From assembly GCF_002266435.3 (NCBI RefSeq), contig NZ_CP029426.2, positions 3,378,001 through 3,442,000 on the forward strand: a stretch of DNA of 64,000 bases, in the 5' to 3' direction. Position 1 is the stretch's first letter. Each line of letters begins with the position of its first letter. The stretch is from Bradyrhizobium amphicarpaeae. GTDB lineage: Bacteria > Pseudomonadota > Alphaproteobacteria > Rhizobiales > Xanthobacteraceae. The notes under the pieces are model-generated. The model was not told the DNA's origin and ran no database searches. It saw only the letters and a list, made by a program, of their open reading frames with translations. Below are positions 34,947-44,406 of the stretch, piece after piece. The position numbers and the translations under genes are program-made.

Positions 34947-36305
34947 TTATCGCGGGGCGGGTTCCGCCTTGCCGGCGAGGTACTGTTCCAGCCAGTGGAT
35001 GTGGTAGTCGCCGTTGATGATGTCGTCTTCCCGCACCAGCGCGCGGAACAGCGGCAGCGTGGTCTCGATGCCTTCCACGACCATCTCGTCCAGGGCCCGG
35101 CGCAATCGCATCAGGCATTCGGCGCGGGTCTTGCCGTGCACGATCAGCTTGCCGACCAGGGAATCGTAATAGGGCGGGATCGTGTAGCCCTGGTAGACCG
35201 CGGAATCGATCCGGACCCCGAGCCCGCCGGGGGGGTGATACTGCAGGATACGGCCGGGCGAGGGGCGGAAGGTCTGGGGATTTTCGGCGTTGATGCGGCA
35301 CTCGATCGCATGGCCGATGACCTGGATATCTTCCTGCCTTGCCGGCAAATCGCCGCCGGCGGCGATGCGGATCTGCTCCAGCACGAGGTCGATGTCGGTG
35401 ATGCTCTCGGTGACGGGATGCTCGACCTGGATGCGGGTGTTCATCTCGATGAAGTAGAACTCACCGTCCTCATAGAGGAACTCGATGGTGCCGACGCCGA
35501 GATATTTCATGTCGCGCATGGCCTTGGCGCAGGTTTCGCCAATCTTGGCGCGCGCGGCGGCGGCAAGGACAGGCGAGGGGCCCTCTTCCCAGACCTTCTG
35601 GTGACGGCGTTGCAGCGAGCAGTCGCGCTCGCCGAGATGGATCGCGCCGCCACGGCCGTCGCCGAGGATCTGGATCTCGATGTGGCGCGGCTTCTGGAGA
35701 TATTTTTCGAGATAGACGGAGGCATCGCCGAAGGCGGATTTGGCCTCGTTGGCCGCCGTCGACAGCGCCATGAGCAGGTCGGCCTCGCTGTGTGCGACCT
35801 TCATGCCGCGGCCGCCGCCGCCGGCCGCCGCCTTCACCAGCACCGGAAAGCCGATTTGCTTGGCGATCGCCATTGCGTCGTCATCGGGACCGACCGCGCC
35901 GTCGGAGCCGGGCACCACGGGGATGCCGAGCTTCTTGGCGGTCTTCTTGGCCTCGATCTTGTCGCCCATCAGGCGGATGTGCTCGGCCTTGGGACCGATG
36001 AAATGCAGATTGTGCTCTGAGAGGATCTCCGCAAAGCGGGCGTTCTCGGACAGGAAGCCGTAACCGGGATGCACGGCATCGGCGCCCGTGATCTCGCAGG
36101 CCGCGAGCAGCGCGGGCACGTTGAGATAGCTGTCCTTGGACGCCGGCGGTCCGATGCAAACGCTCTCGTCCGACAGGCGCACATGCATGGCATCGGCGTC
36201 GGCGGTGGAGTGCACGGCGACGGTCGCGATGCCGAGCTCCTTGCAGGCCCTGAGGATGCGAAGGGCGATTTCGCCGCGATTGGCTATGAGGATCTTGTCG
36301 AACAT
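34947..36305 (-). CDS. accC: Biotin carboxylase subunit of acetyl-CoA carboxylase
   Basis: The 452-residue protein is full length: [20 protein letters not shown] at the N-terminus, an ATP-grasp domain with [16 protein letters not shown] and [14 protein letters not shown], and [14 protein letters not shown] with the catalytic Glu/Arg/His. It carboxylates biotin on AccB with ATP and bicarbonate in the first committed step of fatty acid synthesis. It lies downstream of accB in the order aroQ-accB-accC, with 72 bp between accB and accC occupied by a small inverted repeat. Confidence 0.97.
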   Translation of the reverse strand: MFDKILIANRGEIALRILRACKELGIATVAVHSTADADAMHVRLSDESVCIGPPASKDSYLNVPALLAACEITGADAVHPGYGFLSENARFAEILSEHNLHFIGPKAEHIRLMGDKIEAKKTAKKLGIPVVPGSDGAVGPDDDAMAIAKQIGFPVLVKAAAGGGGRGMKVAHSEADLLMALSTAANEAKSAFGDASVYLEKYLQKPRHIEIQILGDGRGGAIHLGERDCSLQRRHQKVWEEGPSPVLAAAARAKIGETCAKAMRDMKYLGVGTIEFLYEDGEFYFIEMNTRIQVEHPVTESITDIDLVLEQIRIAAGGDLPARQEDIQVIGHAIECRINAENPQTFRPSPGRILQYHPPGGLGVRIDSAVYQGYTIPPYYDSLVGKLIVHGKTRAECLMRLRRALDEMVVEGIETTLPLFRALVREDDIINGDYHIHWLEQYLAGKAEPAPR

Positions 36306-36318
36306 GGTGCCTCGGGGG

Positions 36319-36368
36319 GAATAGCGAATGGCGAACTGGGAGGAGTAACTATTCGCTACTCGCTATTC
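36319..36368. repeat. Imperfect inverted repeat between accB and accC
   Basis: GAATAGCGAATGGCGAA (36319-36335) matches the complement of 36352-36368 at 15 of 17 positions. The repeated GCGAATAGCGAGTAGCGAAT-type sequence is low-complexity. It could form a hairpin in the aroQ-accB-accC transcript and tune relative expression. Confidence 0.6.
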
Positions 36369-36377
36369 GCCACTCCC

Positions 36378-36866
36378 TCACTCAATGATCACCAGCGGCT
36401 CGCCGTACTCGACCGGCTGGCCGTCCTCGACCAGGATCTGCGTCACCGTACCGGCGCGCGGCGAGGGGATCTGGTTCATGGTCTTCATGGCTTCGATGAT
36501 CAGGAGAGTCTGTCCGACCGAGACCTTGCTGCCGACCTCGATGAACGGCTTGGCGCCGGGCTCCGGCGCCCAATAGGCGGTGCCGACCATGGGCGAACTG
36601 ACGGCGCCGGGATGCTTCGACAGGTCGGGCCCGGCGGCGGCGGGCGCGGCGGCTGCTGCCGGCAGTGCGGCGGGCGCGGCTGCCATCTGCATCGGCATGG
36701 TCGCGGCAACGCTGACGTTGCGGGCGACGCGCAGGCGCAGGCCCGCACGTTCGATCTCGATCTCGGTGAGACTGGTCTCATCGAGCAGCAGGGCGAGCTC
36801 GCGGACGAGCGCGGAATCCTCGCTGGAAAACTTTGCGGCTGCTTTGTCGTCTGGCTGGCGCGCCAT
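36378..36866 (-). CDS. accB: Biotin carboxyl carrier protein of acetyl-CoA carboxylase
   Basis: The 162-residue protein has an N-terminal helical segment ([20 protein letters not shown]), an Ala/Pro-rich flexible linker (about 52-80) and a biotinyl domain with EAMKTMN (K128 biotinylated), preceded by [18 protein letters not shown]. It presents carboxybiotin to AccC and the carboxyltransferase. It starts 36 bp after aroQ and precedes accC, so the three genes are probably one transcript. Confidence 0.97.
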   Translation of the reverse strand: MARQPDDKAAAKFSSEDSALVRELALLLDETSLTEIEIERAGLRLRVARNVSVAATMPMQMAAAPAALPAAAAAPAAAGPDLSKHPGAVSSPMVGTAYWAPEPGAKPFIEVGSKVSVGQTLLIIEAMKTMNQIPSPRAGTVTQILVEDGQPVEYGEPLVIIE

Positions 36867-36902
36867 GTTGTTTGATCCGAATGTTCTGTTTGATGAGAGG
36901 CT

Positions 36903-37370
36903 TCAGGCCTTGGGCTTGATGGCAAGCTTGGCGGCAAGGCCCTGGATGGCGAGGCGGTAGCCCTCGATGCCGAAACCGCAGAGCGAGGCGAACGCCGCGC
37001 GCGCGGTGTAGGAGTGGTGACGAAAGCTCTCGCGGGCGTGGATGTTGGTCACATGCACTTCGACCGTCGGGATCTGCACCGCGAGCAGCGCGTCGTGCAG
37101 CGCGATCGAGGTGTGCGAATAGCCGCCGGCGTTGACGATGATACCCTTCATTTTGCGGGCATGCGCCTCGTGGATGAAGTCGATCAGCTCGCCCTCGCGA
37201 TTGGACTGCCGGCAGTCGGCCTTGAGGCCGAAGCTGGCGGCCGTGTCCCGGCACAGCGCCTCGACGTCGGCCAGCGTGGCGTGGCCGTACTTCTCGGGCT
37301 CGCGCGTCCCCAACATGTTGAGGTTCGGTCCGTTGAGAACGAGGATCGTATCGGTTGCTGGTTCGGCCAT
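36903..37370 (-). CDS. aroQ: Type II 3-dehydroquinate dehydratase
   Basis: The 155-residue enzyme carries out step three of the shikimate pathway. Type II signatures are present: [19 protein letters not shown] (catalytic Tyr and Arg), [28 protein letters not shown], and [19 protein letters not shown] with the catalytic His. Length equals that of other type II enzymes. It is first gene of the aroQ-accB-accC cluster, an arrangement common in Rhizobiales. Confidence 0.97.
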   Translation of the reverse strand: MAEPATDTILVLNGPNLNMLGTREPEKYGHATLADVEALCRDTAASFGLKADCRQSNREGELIDFIHEAHARKMKGIIVNAGGYSHTSIALHDALLAVQIPTVEVHVTNIHARESFRHHSYTARAAFASLCGFGIEGYRLAIQGLAAKLAIKPKA

Positions 37371-37572
37371 TCCTATCCCGGCAGGTGCTTCGGCGTGGCG
37401 GGGTTATAGGTAACAAAGCGTCCTAGGGGAAGCCTTGAAGGGCCTCCCAGGGGCCTTCAAGTACCTCATCCCCGGTGCAAAAACCTGTGCGGAAGCCACG
37501 GAAATTGCTTGTTAACCAGTTCTAATCGTGGCTGCCGGAGGGAGGCTCCAAGGGGAGGGCAACGGATAGGCC

Positions 37573-37603
37573 AAAGGCCCCTGCCGATGTCTCGGCAAGG
37601 GCC
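37573..37603 (-). terminator. Intrinsic terminator of the DUF1236 gene
   Basis: On the minus strand GGCCCTTGCCGA and TCGGCAGGGGCC form a 12-bp stem with one G-U pair and a GACA loop, followed by TTTGG. It lies about 24 bp past the stop of the DUF1236 gene. Confidence 0.7.
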
Positions 37604-37626
37604 CATTTGGCGTTCAGCGAGGCAGC

Positions 37627-38457
37627 TTAGCCTTCGATGATGTAGACGATCTCGCGGGTCTGCGGACGGACGATCACGTACTGGCCGCGGACGAAGATCA
37701 CTTCATAGCCACGCCACTGCGGATAGATCTCGACGATCCGGGGCGGCAGCGGATGGAAGTGGACCGATGCCGGGATCGCGGTGCCGACCGAGATGTTGAA
37801 GTTAACGTTGGTGGTCTCCTCGATCTTGGTCGACTTGATCGCCGAGGAGATTTCAGTCCGCTTCTCGGCGGGCGGCGCAGCCGCGGTCGCGGGCGCGTTA
37901 CCCGTCGTGGTCTGGGACTTGCTGTCGGTGGCGGCCTTGCTGTCGGTAGCGGTCTTGCCGTCCGCGCCCTTGGTCTGGGCGTTCATGTTGCCGCTCTTGG
38001 TGTCGGTCTCGGTGCTCTTGGACTTGTCCATCTGGGACTTGTCCATCGTGCTCTTCGACTTATCCTGCTCCATCGTGCTCTTCGACTTGTCCTGCGCGTT
38101 CTGCGTACGCTCGCCCTTCATCGCGCCGGCCTTGTCGTCAGCCGCGTTCTTGTTCATCGCGCCCGACTTCTCCATCCCGCCGGACTTTTCCATTCCACCG
38201 GATTTCTCCATCGCGCCGGAGGACTTCTCTTCAGAGGCTCCGCCGGGCTTCATGGCGCCGCCGGCTTGGCCGACGGTGCCCTTCTCCCGGCTCATGGCGC
38301 CGCCGTGCTCTGCTGCGCCACCCGAGGGCTGCGCATGCTGCGTCGGCGTTGCCCCGGCTGCACCACCGGTGTCGCCCTTCATACCCTGTGCGTTCGCCAC
38401 ACCGGCGCCCGCGACAAGTGCGGCCGCGGCAACCGAGATCATAAAACGGTTCAACAT
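37627..38457 (-). CDS. Secreted DUF1236 protein with Met/Lys/Ser repeats
   Basis: A 276-residue exported protein. A signal peptide (FMISVAAAALVAGAGVANA) precedes a long low-complexity region (about 25-185) containing tandem MEKSGG units and QDKSKSTM/DKSQMDKSKST units. The C-terminal DUF1236 domain (about 190-276) has NVNFNISVGTAIPASVHFHP, PPRIVEIYPQWRGYEVIFVR and YVIVRPQTREIVYIIE. The function of the domain is unknown. GAGGAGAA before the ATG at 38457 fixes the start. A sigma-EcfG promoter at 38503-38527 implies induction in the general stress response; the repeats suggest an intrinsically disordered cell-envelope protein. Confidence 0.85.
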   Translation of the reverse strand: MLNRFMISVAAAALVAGAGVANAQGMKGDTGGAAGATPTQHAQPSGGAAEHGGAMSREKGTVGQAGGAMKPGGASEEKSSGAMEKSGGMEKSGGMEKSGAMNKNAADDKAGAMKGERTQNAQDKSKSTMEQDKSKSTMDKSQMDKSKSTETDTKSGNMNAQTKGADGKTATDSKAATDSKSQTTTGNAPATAAAPPAEKRTEISSAIKSTKIEETTNVNFNISVGTAIPASVHFHPLPPRIVEIYPQWRGYEVIFVRGQYVIVRPQTREIVYIIEG

Positions 38458-38502
38458 GGAAATTCTCCTCACGTGGTTCTTTGCGTCATTGCCCGCGCCG
38501 AC

Positions 38503-38527
38503 AACGAAAGGGGAAGTGGGTTGTTCC
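38503..38527 (-). promoter_or_regulatory. Sigma-EcfG promoter of the DUF1236 gene
   Basis: Minus-strand GGAAC-N16-CGTT, an exact consensus match, lies 46-70 bp upstream of the start codon and just beyond the dsbA terminator. Confidence 0.7.
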
Positions 38528-38611
38528 GGAACTTAGTCAGTTCCGCGGCATTTGTTTGTTGAACGCCAGATGAATGACTTTCGCACGAAGCTGCCACGGT
38601 TCGTGCGCAAG

Positions 38612-38638
38612 AAAAAAGGCCGGCTCTCAAGCCGGCCT
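38612..38638 (-). terminator. Intrinsic terminator of the DsbA-family gene
   Basis: On the minus strand a 9-bp perfect stem (AGGCCGGCT, loop TGAG, AGCCGGCCT) runs into six T residues, 31 bp after the stop of the disulphide oxidoreductase gene. Confidence 0.92.
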
Positions 38639-38668
38639 CCGGTGCGATCAGGATCGAAAGTCGTGTGA

Positions 38669-39436
38669 TCAGCAAGTCGCCTTGCCGCAGCGGGCAATGC
38701 CGATCTTTTCTTTCAGACCTTCGACGCCGACGGCGCCGACCACGATCTGCTTGCCGATCACGTAGCTCGGCGTGCCGTTCATGCCCATCGCTTCGGCGAG
38801 CTTGAAGTTCTCCTCGATGGTGGCGCGCACTTCGGGGCTGGCGAGGTCTTTTTCGATTCTGGCAGTGTCGAGGCCGGCTTCCTTGGCGGCCTGAAGCGCG
38901 CGCGCCTTGTCGGCGGCGCCGCGGCCGCCGAGCAGCTTCTGGTGGAAGTCGAGATATTTCTTGCCGGAGGGATCCTGCATGCGCACGGCGACCGCGACCT
39001 GCGCCGCCTCGACCGAGCCCTGGCTCAGCACCGGAAATTCCTTCAGCACTACCTTCAGCTTCGGATCGCCCTTCATGAGCGTGAGCATGTCGTCCATCGC
39101 GCGCTTGCAATAGCCGCAATTGTAATCGAAGAACTCGACGAAGGTGACGTCGCCGTCCTTGTTGCCGAGCACGACCTGGCGCGGCGAGTTGAAGATCGCA
39201 TCCGCGTTCTGCGCGATGCTGGCCTCGTGCTTCTGCGTCTCGGCCGCGGCCTGGCGCTTGCTCAGCTCAGCCATGGCTTCCTCGAGCACCTCGGGATGGC
39301 TGACGAGGTAGTTCTTGATGATCTTCTCGATGTCGGTGCGCTGGCCGTCGGAGAAGCTGTCGGCCGACGCGGGCGCGGCCGCGCCGAACAAAGCGAGCGC
39401 AAATAGCGCGGGAGCAAGCAGGCGCAGCGAAGGCAT
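38669..39436 (-). CDS. DsbA-family periplasmic thiol:disulphide oxidoreductase
   Basis: A 255-residue protein. A signal peptide (LLAPALFALALFGAAAPASA) precedes an N-terminal helical extension (TDIEKIIKNYLVSHPEVLEE) and a thioredoxin-like domain with active site CGYC (C107-C110) inside VEFFDYNCGYCKRAM. A helical insertion and the cis-Pro region GTPSYVIG complete the DsbA fold; a further Cys pair lies at the C-terminus (ARCGKATC). The extended N-terminus matches ScsC/Com1-like relatives, which may trimerise and act as isomerases, so an isomerase role is possible. It likely acts on envelope proteins. Confidence 0.9.
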   Translation of the reverse strand: MPSLRLLAPALFALALFGAAAPASADSFSDGQRTDIEKIIKNYLVSHPEVLEEAMAELSKRQAAAETQKHEASIAQNADAIFNSPRQVVLGNKDGDVTFVEFFDYNCGYCKRAMDDMLTLMKGDPKLKVVLKEFPVLSQGSVEAAQVAVAVRMQDPSGKKYLDFHQKLLGGRGAADKARALQAAKEAGLDTARIEKDLASPEVRATIEENFKLAEAMGMNGTPSYVIGKQIVVGAVGVEGLKEKIGIARCGKATC

Positions 39437-39533
39437 GGGTAAATCCTCTTATCCAAAGCAGGTTTCGGAATACGTCCCGGCGGACTTAAGCTCGGGGTCG
39501 TGACGTCGTGGGTTCGGGCGTCGTTCGAGTTCG

Positions 39534-40937
39534 TCAGTTCTTCGGCGGCTTCGCCGCCACGATGTCGTCGGCCTTGACCCACCCGGGCGTGCCGACGGCG
39601 AAACGGGTTTTCGCGCGCGTGGCGAGCTCGCGGGCGGTCTTGTTGTCGCCGCGCAGGTAAGCGGCTTGCGCCGAGGCCAGATCCGCTTCGGCATAGTCGC
39701 CCTTCCGGCCATAGGCCATCGCGAGCTGGGTAAAGCCGAGCACCGCCTCGGGCTCTCGGGCTACCGCACCGCGCAGAATCCGAACAGCGTCGTCGGTGTA
39801 GGCTTTATTATCGGTTCCAACCAGAGCCTGCCCAAGTAACATCTCGATGAGGGGGGCATTGTTGGAAAGCTGTGCGGCCTTGCGCAACGGCGCGATCGCC
39901 TCGGCCGGCTTGCCGCTCTCCAACAGGGCCTGGCCGCGCACCTCGTAGAAGTACGGGTTGTTGGGCTGGACCTGGATCAGTGCGTCGATCTGGGCGAGCG
40001 CGCTGCGCAGATCGCCGTGCAGATAGGTGCTGATGGCGCGGGCATAGCGCGCCGGCATGCTGTCGTTGGTCTGGGGATAGCGGCGGTACACCGTTTCCGG
40101 CCGCTCCATGAACGCGGAGATCTTGGCGCGAACCATGTCGTGGCGGAGCTGCAGCGCAGGATCGTCCTTCTTGTTCCAGTAGGGGCTGGTGCTGGCGAAT
40201 TCCTGAAGCGCGGCGACGCGCTCGGCCGGCATCGGATGCGACTGCAGATAGGGATCGGCGCCGCGCGCGGCGAACAGGCTCTCGCTGGTGAAGCGCTTGA
40301 AGGTCTCGTACATGCCCTTCGGCGATTGCTGGGTCGCGGTCAGGAATTTCACGCCGGCGCGGTCGGCGTTCTCCTCCTGCTGGCGCTGGTAGGACAATAG
40401 CGTCCGGCGGATCACCTCCTGCGGAGCGGAGATCGCGGCGGCGCCGGCATTGGCGAGCCCGTTGTTGCCTGCGCTGCTGCGCTGGGTGCTGCCCGCGGCG
40501 ATCGCGCCCGCGCCGAGCAGCATCGCGATGATCATCTGGGTCTGGGCGGCGGCGAGCTGCTCGCGCAGCTTGGACAGATGGCCACCGGCCAGATGCCCGG
40601 TCTCGTGCGCCAGCACGCCGATGATCTGGTTCGGCGTCTCCGATTGAAGCAGTGCGCCGTAATTGACGAAGATGCGGCGGCCGTCGGCGACGAACGCGTT
40701 GAACGAGCTGTCGTTGATGATCACCATCTGGATGTTCTGCTTCTCCAGACCCGCAGCACGCAGGATCGGGCGCGTGTATTCGCGCAGCAGCTGCTCGGTC
40801 TCGGTGTCGCGCAGGACCGGCGGCCCCTTCTGCTGCGCCCGCGCCGCCGGGAGCGGCAGCAGAGCGATCGCCGCGGCCGTGACGAGGGCGATGAGGGCGG
40901 AAGCCTTCTTGCGCAATGCGATCTGGAACGACATCAA
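39534..40937 (-). CDS. Periplasmic M48 metalloprotease with TPR repeats (BepA-like)
   Basis: The 467-residue protein has a signal peptide (ALIALVTAAAIALLPLPAARA), an M48 zinc protease domain with VLAHETGHLAGGH (HExxH) and the third ligand in QQEENADRAGVKFL, and a C-terminal TPR array (about 305-450; PNNPYFYEVRGQALLESGKP repeats). This matches E. coli BepA/YfgC, which monitors LptD and BAM assembly in the outer membrane. It begins at one of two adjacent ATG codons (40937/40934) and is divergent from the aminotransferase. It follows no obvious operon; dsbA lies 97 bp downstream. Confidence 0.9.
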   Translation of the reverse strand: MMSFQIALRKKASALIALVTAAAIALLPLPAARAQQKGPPVLRDTETEQLLREYTRPILRAAGLEKQNIQMVIINDSSFNAFVADGRRIFVNYGALLQSETPNQIIGVLAHETGHLAGGHLSKLREQLAAAQTQMIIAMLLGAGAIAAGSTQRSSAGNNGLANAGAAAISAPQEVIRRTLLSYQRQQEENADRAGVKFLTATQQSPKGMYETFKRFTSESLFAARGADPYLQSHPMPAERVAALQEFASTSPYWNKKDDPALQLRHDMVRAKISAFMERPETVYRRYPQTNDSMPARYARAISTYLHGDLRSALAQIDALIQVQPNNPYFYEVRGQALLESGKPAEAIAPLRKAAQLSNNAPLIEMLLGQALVGTDNKAYTDDAVRILRGAVAREPEAVLGFTQLAMAYGRKGDYAEADLASAQAAYLRGDNKTARELATRAKTRFAVGTPGWVKADDIVAAKPPKN

Positions 40938-41123
40938 ACGGTCTTGGTCAAACGGTCAGGACAGCGGTTTCGTGATTGGTTTTGGCGATTGGCGGCGGAC
41001 CGGATACGCGATATGCCCTTGTGAGCGTTACCCTTATGAGCCGTACAATGCGGCCAGTCTGGGGCGCAAGCGCCCCGTTTTACGGACCAGACGCACCGGT
41101 CCGCCAGCGAATAGCAGAAATCG

Positions 41124-42311
41124 ATGCACGATGCGACATTGAGGACCCGGTTGGGGCAGTGGCTCGAGCCCTCCCGCCGCAGCGATGTTCCCCCGTTCAT
41201 GGTGATGGACGTCATGGCCGCGGCCGCCCGAATCGAGGCCGCCGGCGGCCATGTCATTCATATGGAGGTCGGCCAGCCCGCGGCCGGGGCGCCCAGCACC
41301 GCGATCGCGGCTGCCCACGCGGCGCTGGAGGCCGGGCGGATCGATTATACCTCTGCGCTTGGCATTCCCAGCCTGCGGCAGCGCATCGCGCGCCATTATC
41401 GCGATGCCTATGGCTGCGACGTCAGCCCTGACCGGATCGTGGTGACCACCGGCTCCTCCGGCGGGTTCATCCTGGCCTTTCTGTCGATGTTCGAGCCCGG
41501 CGACCGCGTCGCCGTGACGGTGCCCGGCTATCCGCCTTATCGCCATATCCTTACCGCGCTCGGCTGCGAGCCGGTGCTGATCGAGACCACCCACGAGACG
41601 CGCCATGCGCTCACCGGCGAGGCGTTGCTCGCGGCGCATCGCAAGGCGCCGCTGAAGGGTGTGCTGGTCGGCAGTCCCGCCAATCCGACGGGAACGATGA
41701 TGTCGCGCGAAGCGCTCGCAGGACTGATGACGGCCGCCGAAGACGCCGGCATCCGCTTCATCTCGGACGAAATCTATCACGGGCTCGATTATGCGTTTCC
41801 GGCAGTCACCGCGGCAGCGCTCTCCGAGCACGCACTCGTGATCAACTCGTTCTCGAAATATTTCTGCATGACCGGCTGGCGCGTCGGCTGGATGGTCGTG
41901 CCTGACATCCTGGTGCGGCCGATCGAGCGGTTGCAGCAGAACCTCTCGATCTCGGTGCCGTCGCTCTCGCAGATTGCCGCCGAAGCCGCCTTCGACGGTG
42001 CGGCCGAGATGGAGGCGATCAAGCACGGCTATCAGGAAAACCGGCGGATTTTGATCGAGGGTCTGCCGAAAGCCGGCCTCACCAAGTTCCTGCCTGCCGA
42101 TGGTGCATTTTATCTCTATGCCGACGTCTCGGACTTCACCTCCGACAGTTTCGAATTCGCCAAGCAGATGCTCGAACAGGCGCGCGTCGCGGCCACGCCG
42201 GGGCTCGATTTCGATCCTGTTCATGGCCGCTCCTTCATCCGTCTTTCCTATGCGCGCTCGCCCGGCGAGATGCGCGAGGCAGTTGACCGGATCGCTCACT
42301 GGCTTAAATAG
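41124..42311 (+). CDS. Pyridoxal-phosphate aminotransferase, class I/II
   Basis: The 395-residue enzyme has the fold-type I aminotransferase motifs: HMEVGQPAAGAP, YTSALGIPSLRQRIARHY, TGSSGGFILAF, SPANPTGT (Asn binding PLP), DEIYHGLDY (Asp/Tyr), the PLP-lysine site NSFSKYFCMTGWRVGW, and the substrate-binding Arg in FIRLSYA. It transfers amino groups between an amino acid and a 2-oxoacid; the substrate is not determined. It reads from the divergent region shared with the M48 gene and is followed 32 bp later by bioY, probably co-transcribed. Confidence 0.92.
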   Translation: MHDATLRTRLGQWLEPSRRSDVPPFMVMDVMAAAARIEAAGGHVIHMEVGQPAAGAPSTAIAAAHAALEAGRIDYTSALGIPSLRQRIARHYRDAYGCDVSPDRIVVTTGSSGGFILAFLSMFEPGDRVAVTVPGYPPYRHILTALGCEPVLIETTHETRHALTGEALLAAHRKAPLKGVLVGSPANPTGTMMSREALAGLMTAAEDAGIRFISDEIYHGLDYAFPAVTAAALSEHALVINSFSKYFCMTGWRVGWMVVPDILVRPIERLQQNLSISVPSLSQIAAEAAFDGAAEMEAIKHGYQENRRILIEGLPKAGLTKFLPADGAFYLYADVSDFTSDSFEFAKQMLEQARVAATPGLDFDPVHGRSFIRLSYARSPGEMREAVDRIAHWLK

Positions 42312-42343
42312 CCGCCAGTTTTCGACCAATTCCGGAGTTCAAC

Positions 42344-42955
42344 TTGTCTGACCGATCTGTCCCGACCCCTGCCACGCATTTTCCTCTCGCCGCATTGATG
42401 TGGCCGACCCGACCGGGCGAAGCCGTTGGCGCGGTGCGTGCCGTCGTTCTGGTTGCGCTCGGCACCGCATTGATGGCGCTGTCAGCCAAGGTCAATCTGC
42501 CGCTGCCCTATGTGCCCATGACGTTGCAGACGCTGGTGGTGCTGATGATCGGCGCCGCCTATGGCTGGCGTCTTGGCAGCGCAACCATGATTGCCTACCT
42601 CGCCGAAGGTGCGCTTGGCGCGCCGGTGTTTGCCGGGCCGGTGGGCGGACTTGCACCGCTGTTTGGCCCGACCGCGGGCTATCTGTTCGGCTTCATTGCA
42701 GCCGCTTTCGTGACCGGCTGGCTCGCTGAACGTGGTTGGGATCGCAGCGTGATGCTGCTGTTCGCAGCGATGGCTGTCGGTCATATCGTCATTCTGGCAG
42801 CCGGCTTTGGCTGGCTGGCGTTCGGCCTCGGGCTGGGCGCTGCAAAGGCGTTTCAGGTCGGCATCGTGCCGTTCGTTGCGGCCTCGCTGGTGAAGAATGC
42901 GCTTGGCGCAACGTTGATGCCGGCAGCGCGCAGATTGATCGATCGCCGTCGGTAA
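42344..42955 (+). CDS. bioY: Biotin transporter substrate-binding subunit BioY
   Basis: The 203-residue membrane protein has about six helices and BioY signatures: KVNLPLPYVPMTLQTLVVLM and AYLAEGALGAPVFAGPVGGL, then FGPTAGYLFGFIAAAF. BioY is the S component that captures biotin, alone or with an ECF module. The start is TTG at 42344, with GGAG about eight bases upstream. A biotin scavenger fits a genome whose acetyl-CoA carboxylase genes lie nearby. A terminator follows at 42987, so it is not co-transcribed with dctA. Confidence 0.92.
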   Translation: MSDRSVPTPATHFPLAALMWPTRPGEAVGAVRAVVLVALGTALMALSAKVNLPLPYVPMTLQTLVVLMIGAAYGWRLGSATMIAYLAEGALGAPVFAGPVGGLAPLFGPTAGYLFGFIAAAFVTGWLAERGWDRSVMLLFAAMAVGHIVILAAGFGWLAFGLGLGAAKAFQVGIVPFVAASLVKNALGATLMPAARRLIDRRR

Positions 42956-42986
42956 AAGGCGCAGGAGCAAGCGGTTCCGATTGACA

Positions 42987-43024
42987 GGGCCGGCCAAGTT
43001 GATCTTGGCTGGCCCAGTATTTTG
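42987..43024 (+). terminator. Terminator downstream of bioY
   Basis: A 12-bp stem (GGGCCGGCCAAG with CTTGGCTGGCCC, one G-U pair, 5-nt loop) is followed by AGTATTTT, 31 bp past the bioY stop and just before the dctA ribosome site (GAGGGGGAGT). Confidence 0.7.
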
Positions 43025-43038
43025 AGGGGGAGTAAACG

Positions 43039-44373
43039 ATGACGACGACAACCATGACGGGGGCGCCGGTCGCGCCGCCCGTCGCCAAGCCGTGGTACAA
43101 GGTTCTCTACGTCCAGGTGCTGATCGCCATCGTGCTCGGCGCCATCGTCGGCTGGCTCTGGCCGACGGTTGCCACCAACGAATGGATCAAGGCGCTCGGC
43201 GACGGCTTCATCAAGCTGATCAAGATGGTGATCGCGCCGATCATCTTCTGCACCGTCGTCTCCGGCATTGCCCACATCCAGGACGCCAAGAAGGTCGGCC
43301 GCATCGGCGTCAAGGCGCTGGTCTATTTCGAGGTGGTCTCGACCTTCGCGCTGGTCATCGGTCTCCTCGTCGGCAATCTCGCCAGGCCGGGCGCGGGCTT
43401 CGGCAATGCGGCGGCAAACGAGGCGGCCGTTGCAAATTACGCCAAGCAGGCTGCCGGGCAGAAGTCCGTCGACTTCGTGCTGCACATCATTCCGGACACC
43501 GTGGTCGGCGCGTTCGCGCAAGGCGAGATCCTTCAGGTATTGCTGTTCTCGGTGCTGTTCGGCTTCGCGATCATGAGCCTCGGCGAGCGCGGCCACACCA
43601 TCCGCAGCTTCATCGATGACGCCGCCCATGCCGTGTTCGGCGTCATCTCCATCGTGATGCGCGCGGCGCCGATCGGTGCGTTCGGTGCGATGGCCTACAC
43701 GATCGGCAAGTTCGGCACCGGCGCCATCCTCAATCTGATCGGGCTGATCGCCACGTTCTACCTGACCGCGGCGCTGTTCGTCTTCGTCGTGCTCGGCATC
43801 ATCGCGCGCCTGGCTGGATTCTCGATCTTCCGCTTCCTGGCCTACATCAAGGACGAATTGCTGATCGTGCTCGGCACTTCGTCCTCGGAAAGCGCGCTGC
43901 CGTCCCTGATGGAAAAGCTGGAGCGTCTCGGCTGCTCCAAGTCGGTGGTCGGCCTCGTGGTGCCCACGGGGTATTCGTTCAACCTCGACGGCACCAACAT
44001 CTACATGACGCTGGCCACGCTCTTCATCGCGCAGGCGCTCGGCTACGATCTCAGCTTCAGTCAGCAATTGACCATCCTGGTCGTGGCGATGCTGACATCG
44101 AAGGGCGCCTCCGGCATCACTGGTGCGGGCTTCATCACGCTGGCGGCGACGCTGGCCGTGGTCGATCCGCGCCTCGTGCCGGGCATGGCGATCGTGCTCG
44201 GCATCGACAAGTTCATGAGCGAGTGCCGAGCCCTGACCAATCTGTGCGGCAACGGAGTCGCCTGCGTGATCGTCGCCTGGTGGGAGGGTGAACTCGACCG
44301 CGACAAGCTCAACGCAAACCTCTCCAGGCAGATCGATCCGACCGACATGGAGACGGCGATCACGACGGACTAA
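43039..44373 (+). CDS. dctA: C4-dicarboxylate:cation symporter DctA
   Basis: The 444-residue inner-membrane transporter belongs to the DAACS/glutamate-transporter family. Visible hallmarks are [20 protein letters not shown], the serine-rich re-entrant loop [52 protein letters not shown] and [19 protein letters not shown]. It imports succinate, malate and fumarate with cations; in rhizobia it feeds nitrogen-fixing bacteroids. I see no adjacent dctBD genes and no clear sigma-54 (TGGCAC-N5-TTGC) box in the 83 bp upstream, so control may differ from the classical system. Confidence 0.95.
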   Translation: MTTTTMTGAPVAPPVAKPWYKVLYVQVLIAIVLGAIVGWLWPTVATNEWIKALGDGFIKLIKMVIAPIIFCTVVSGIAHIQDAKKVGRIGVKALVYFEVVSTFALVIGLLVGNLARPGAGFGNAAANEAAVANYAKQAAGQKSVDFVLHIIPDTVVGAFAQGEILQVLLFSVLFGFAIMSLGERGHTIRSFIDDAAHAVFGVISIVMRAAPIGAFGAMAYTIGKFGTGAILNLIGLIATFYLTAALFVFVVLGIIARLAGFSIFRFLAYIKDELLIVLGTSSSESALPSLMEKLERLGCSKSVVGLVVPTGYSFNLDGTNIYMTLATLFIAQALGYDLSFSQQLTILVVAMLTSKGASGITGAGFITLAATLAVVDPRLVPGMAIVLGIDKFMSECRALTNLCGNGVACVIVAWWEGELDRDKLNANLSRQIDPTDMETAITTD

Positions 44374-44379
44374 TCTGGA

Positions 44380-44406
44380 TCTGACAACGCGAGCTGCGTT
44401 GTCAGA
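44380..44406. terminator. Hairpin between convergent dctA and SDR genes
   Basis: An 11-bp perfect stem (TCTGACAACGC with GCGTTGTCAGA, loop GAGCT) lies between dctA and the convergent gene and includes that gene's stop codon. No T tract follows on either strand; it may insulate the two genes. Confidence 0.55.

Noticed and set aside
37500..37530. CtrA-like TTAA-N7-TAAT near 37513
   Set aside because: It is only a partial match to the second half-site, with no cell-cycle gene beside it.
42956..43038. Sigma-54 promoter for dctA
   Set aside because: No TGGCAC-N5-TTGC match was found. The intergenic region is dominated by the bioY terminator.
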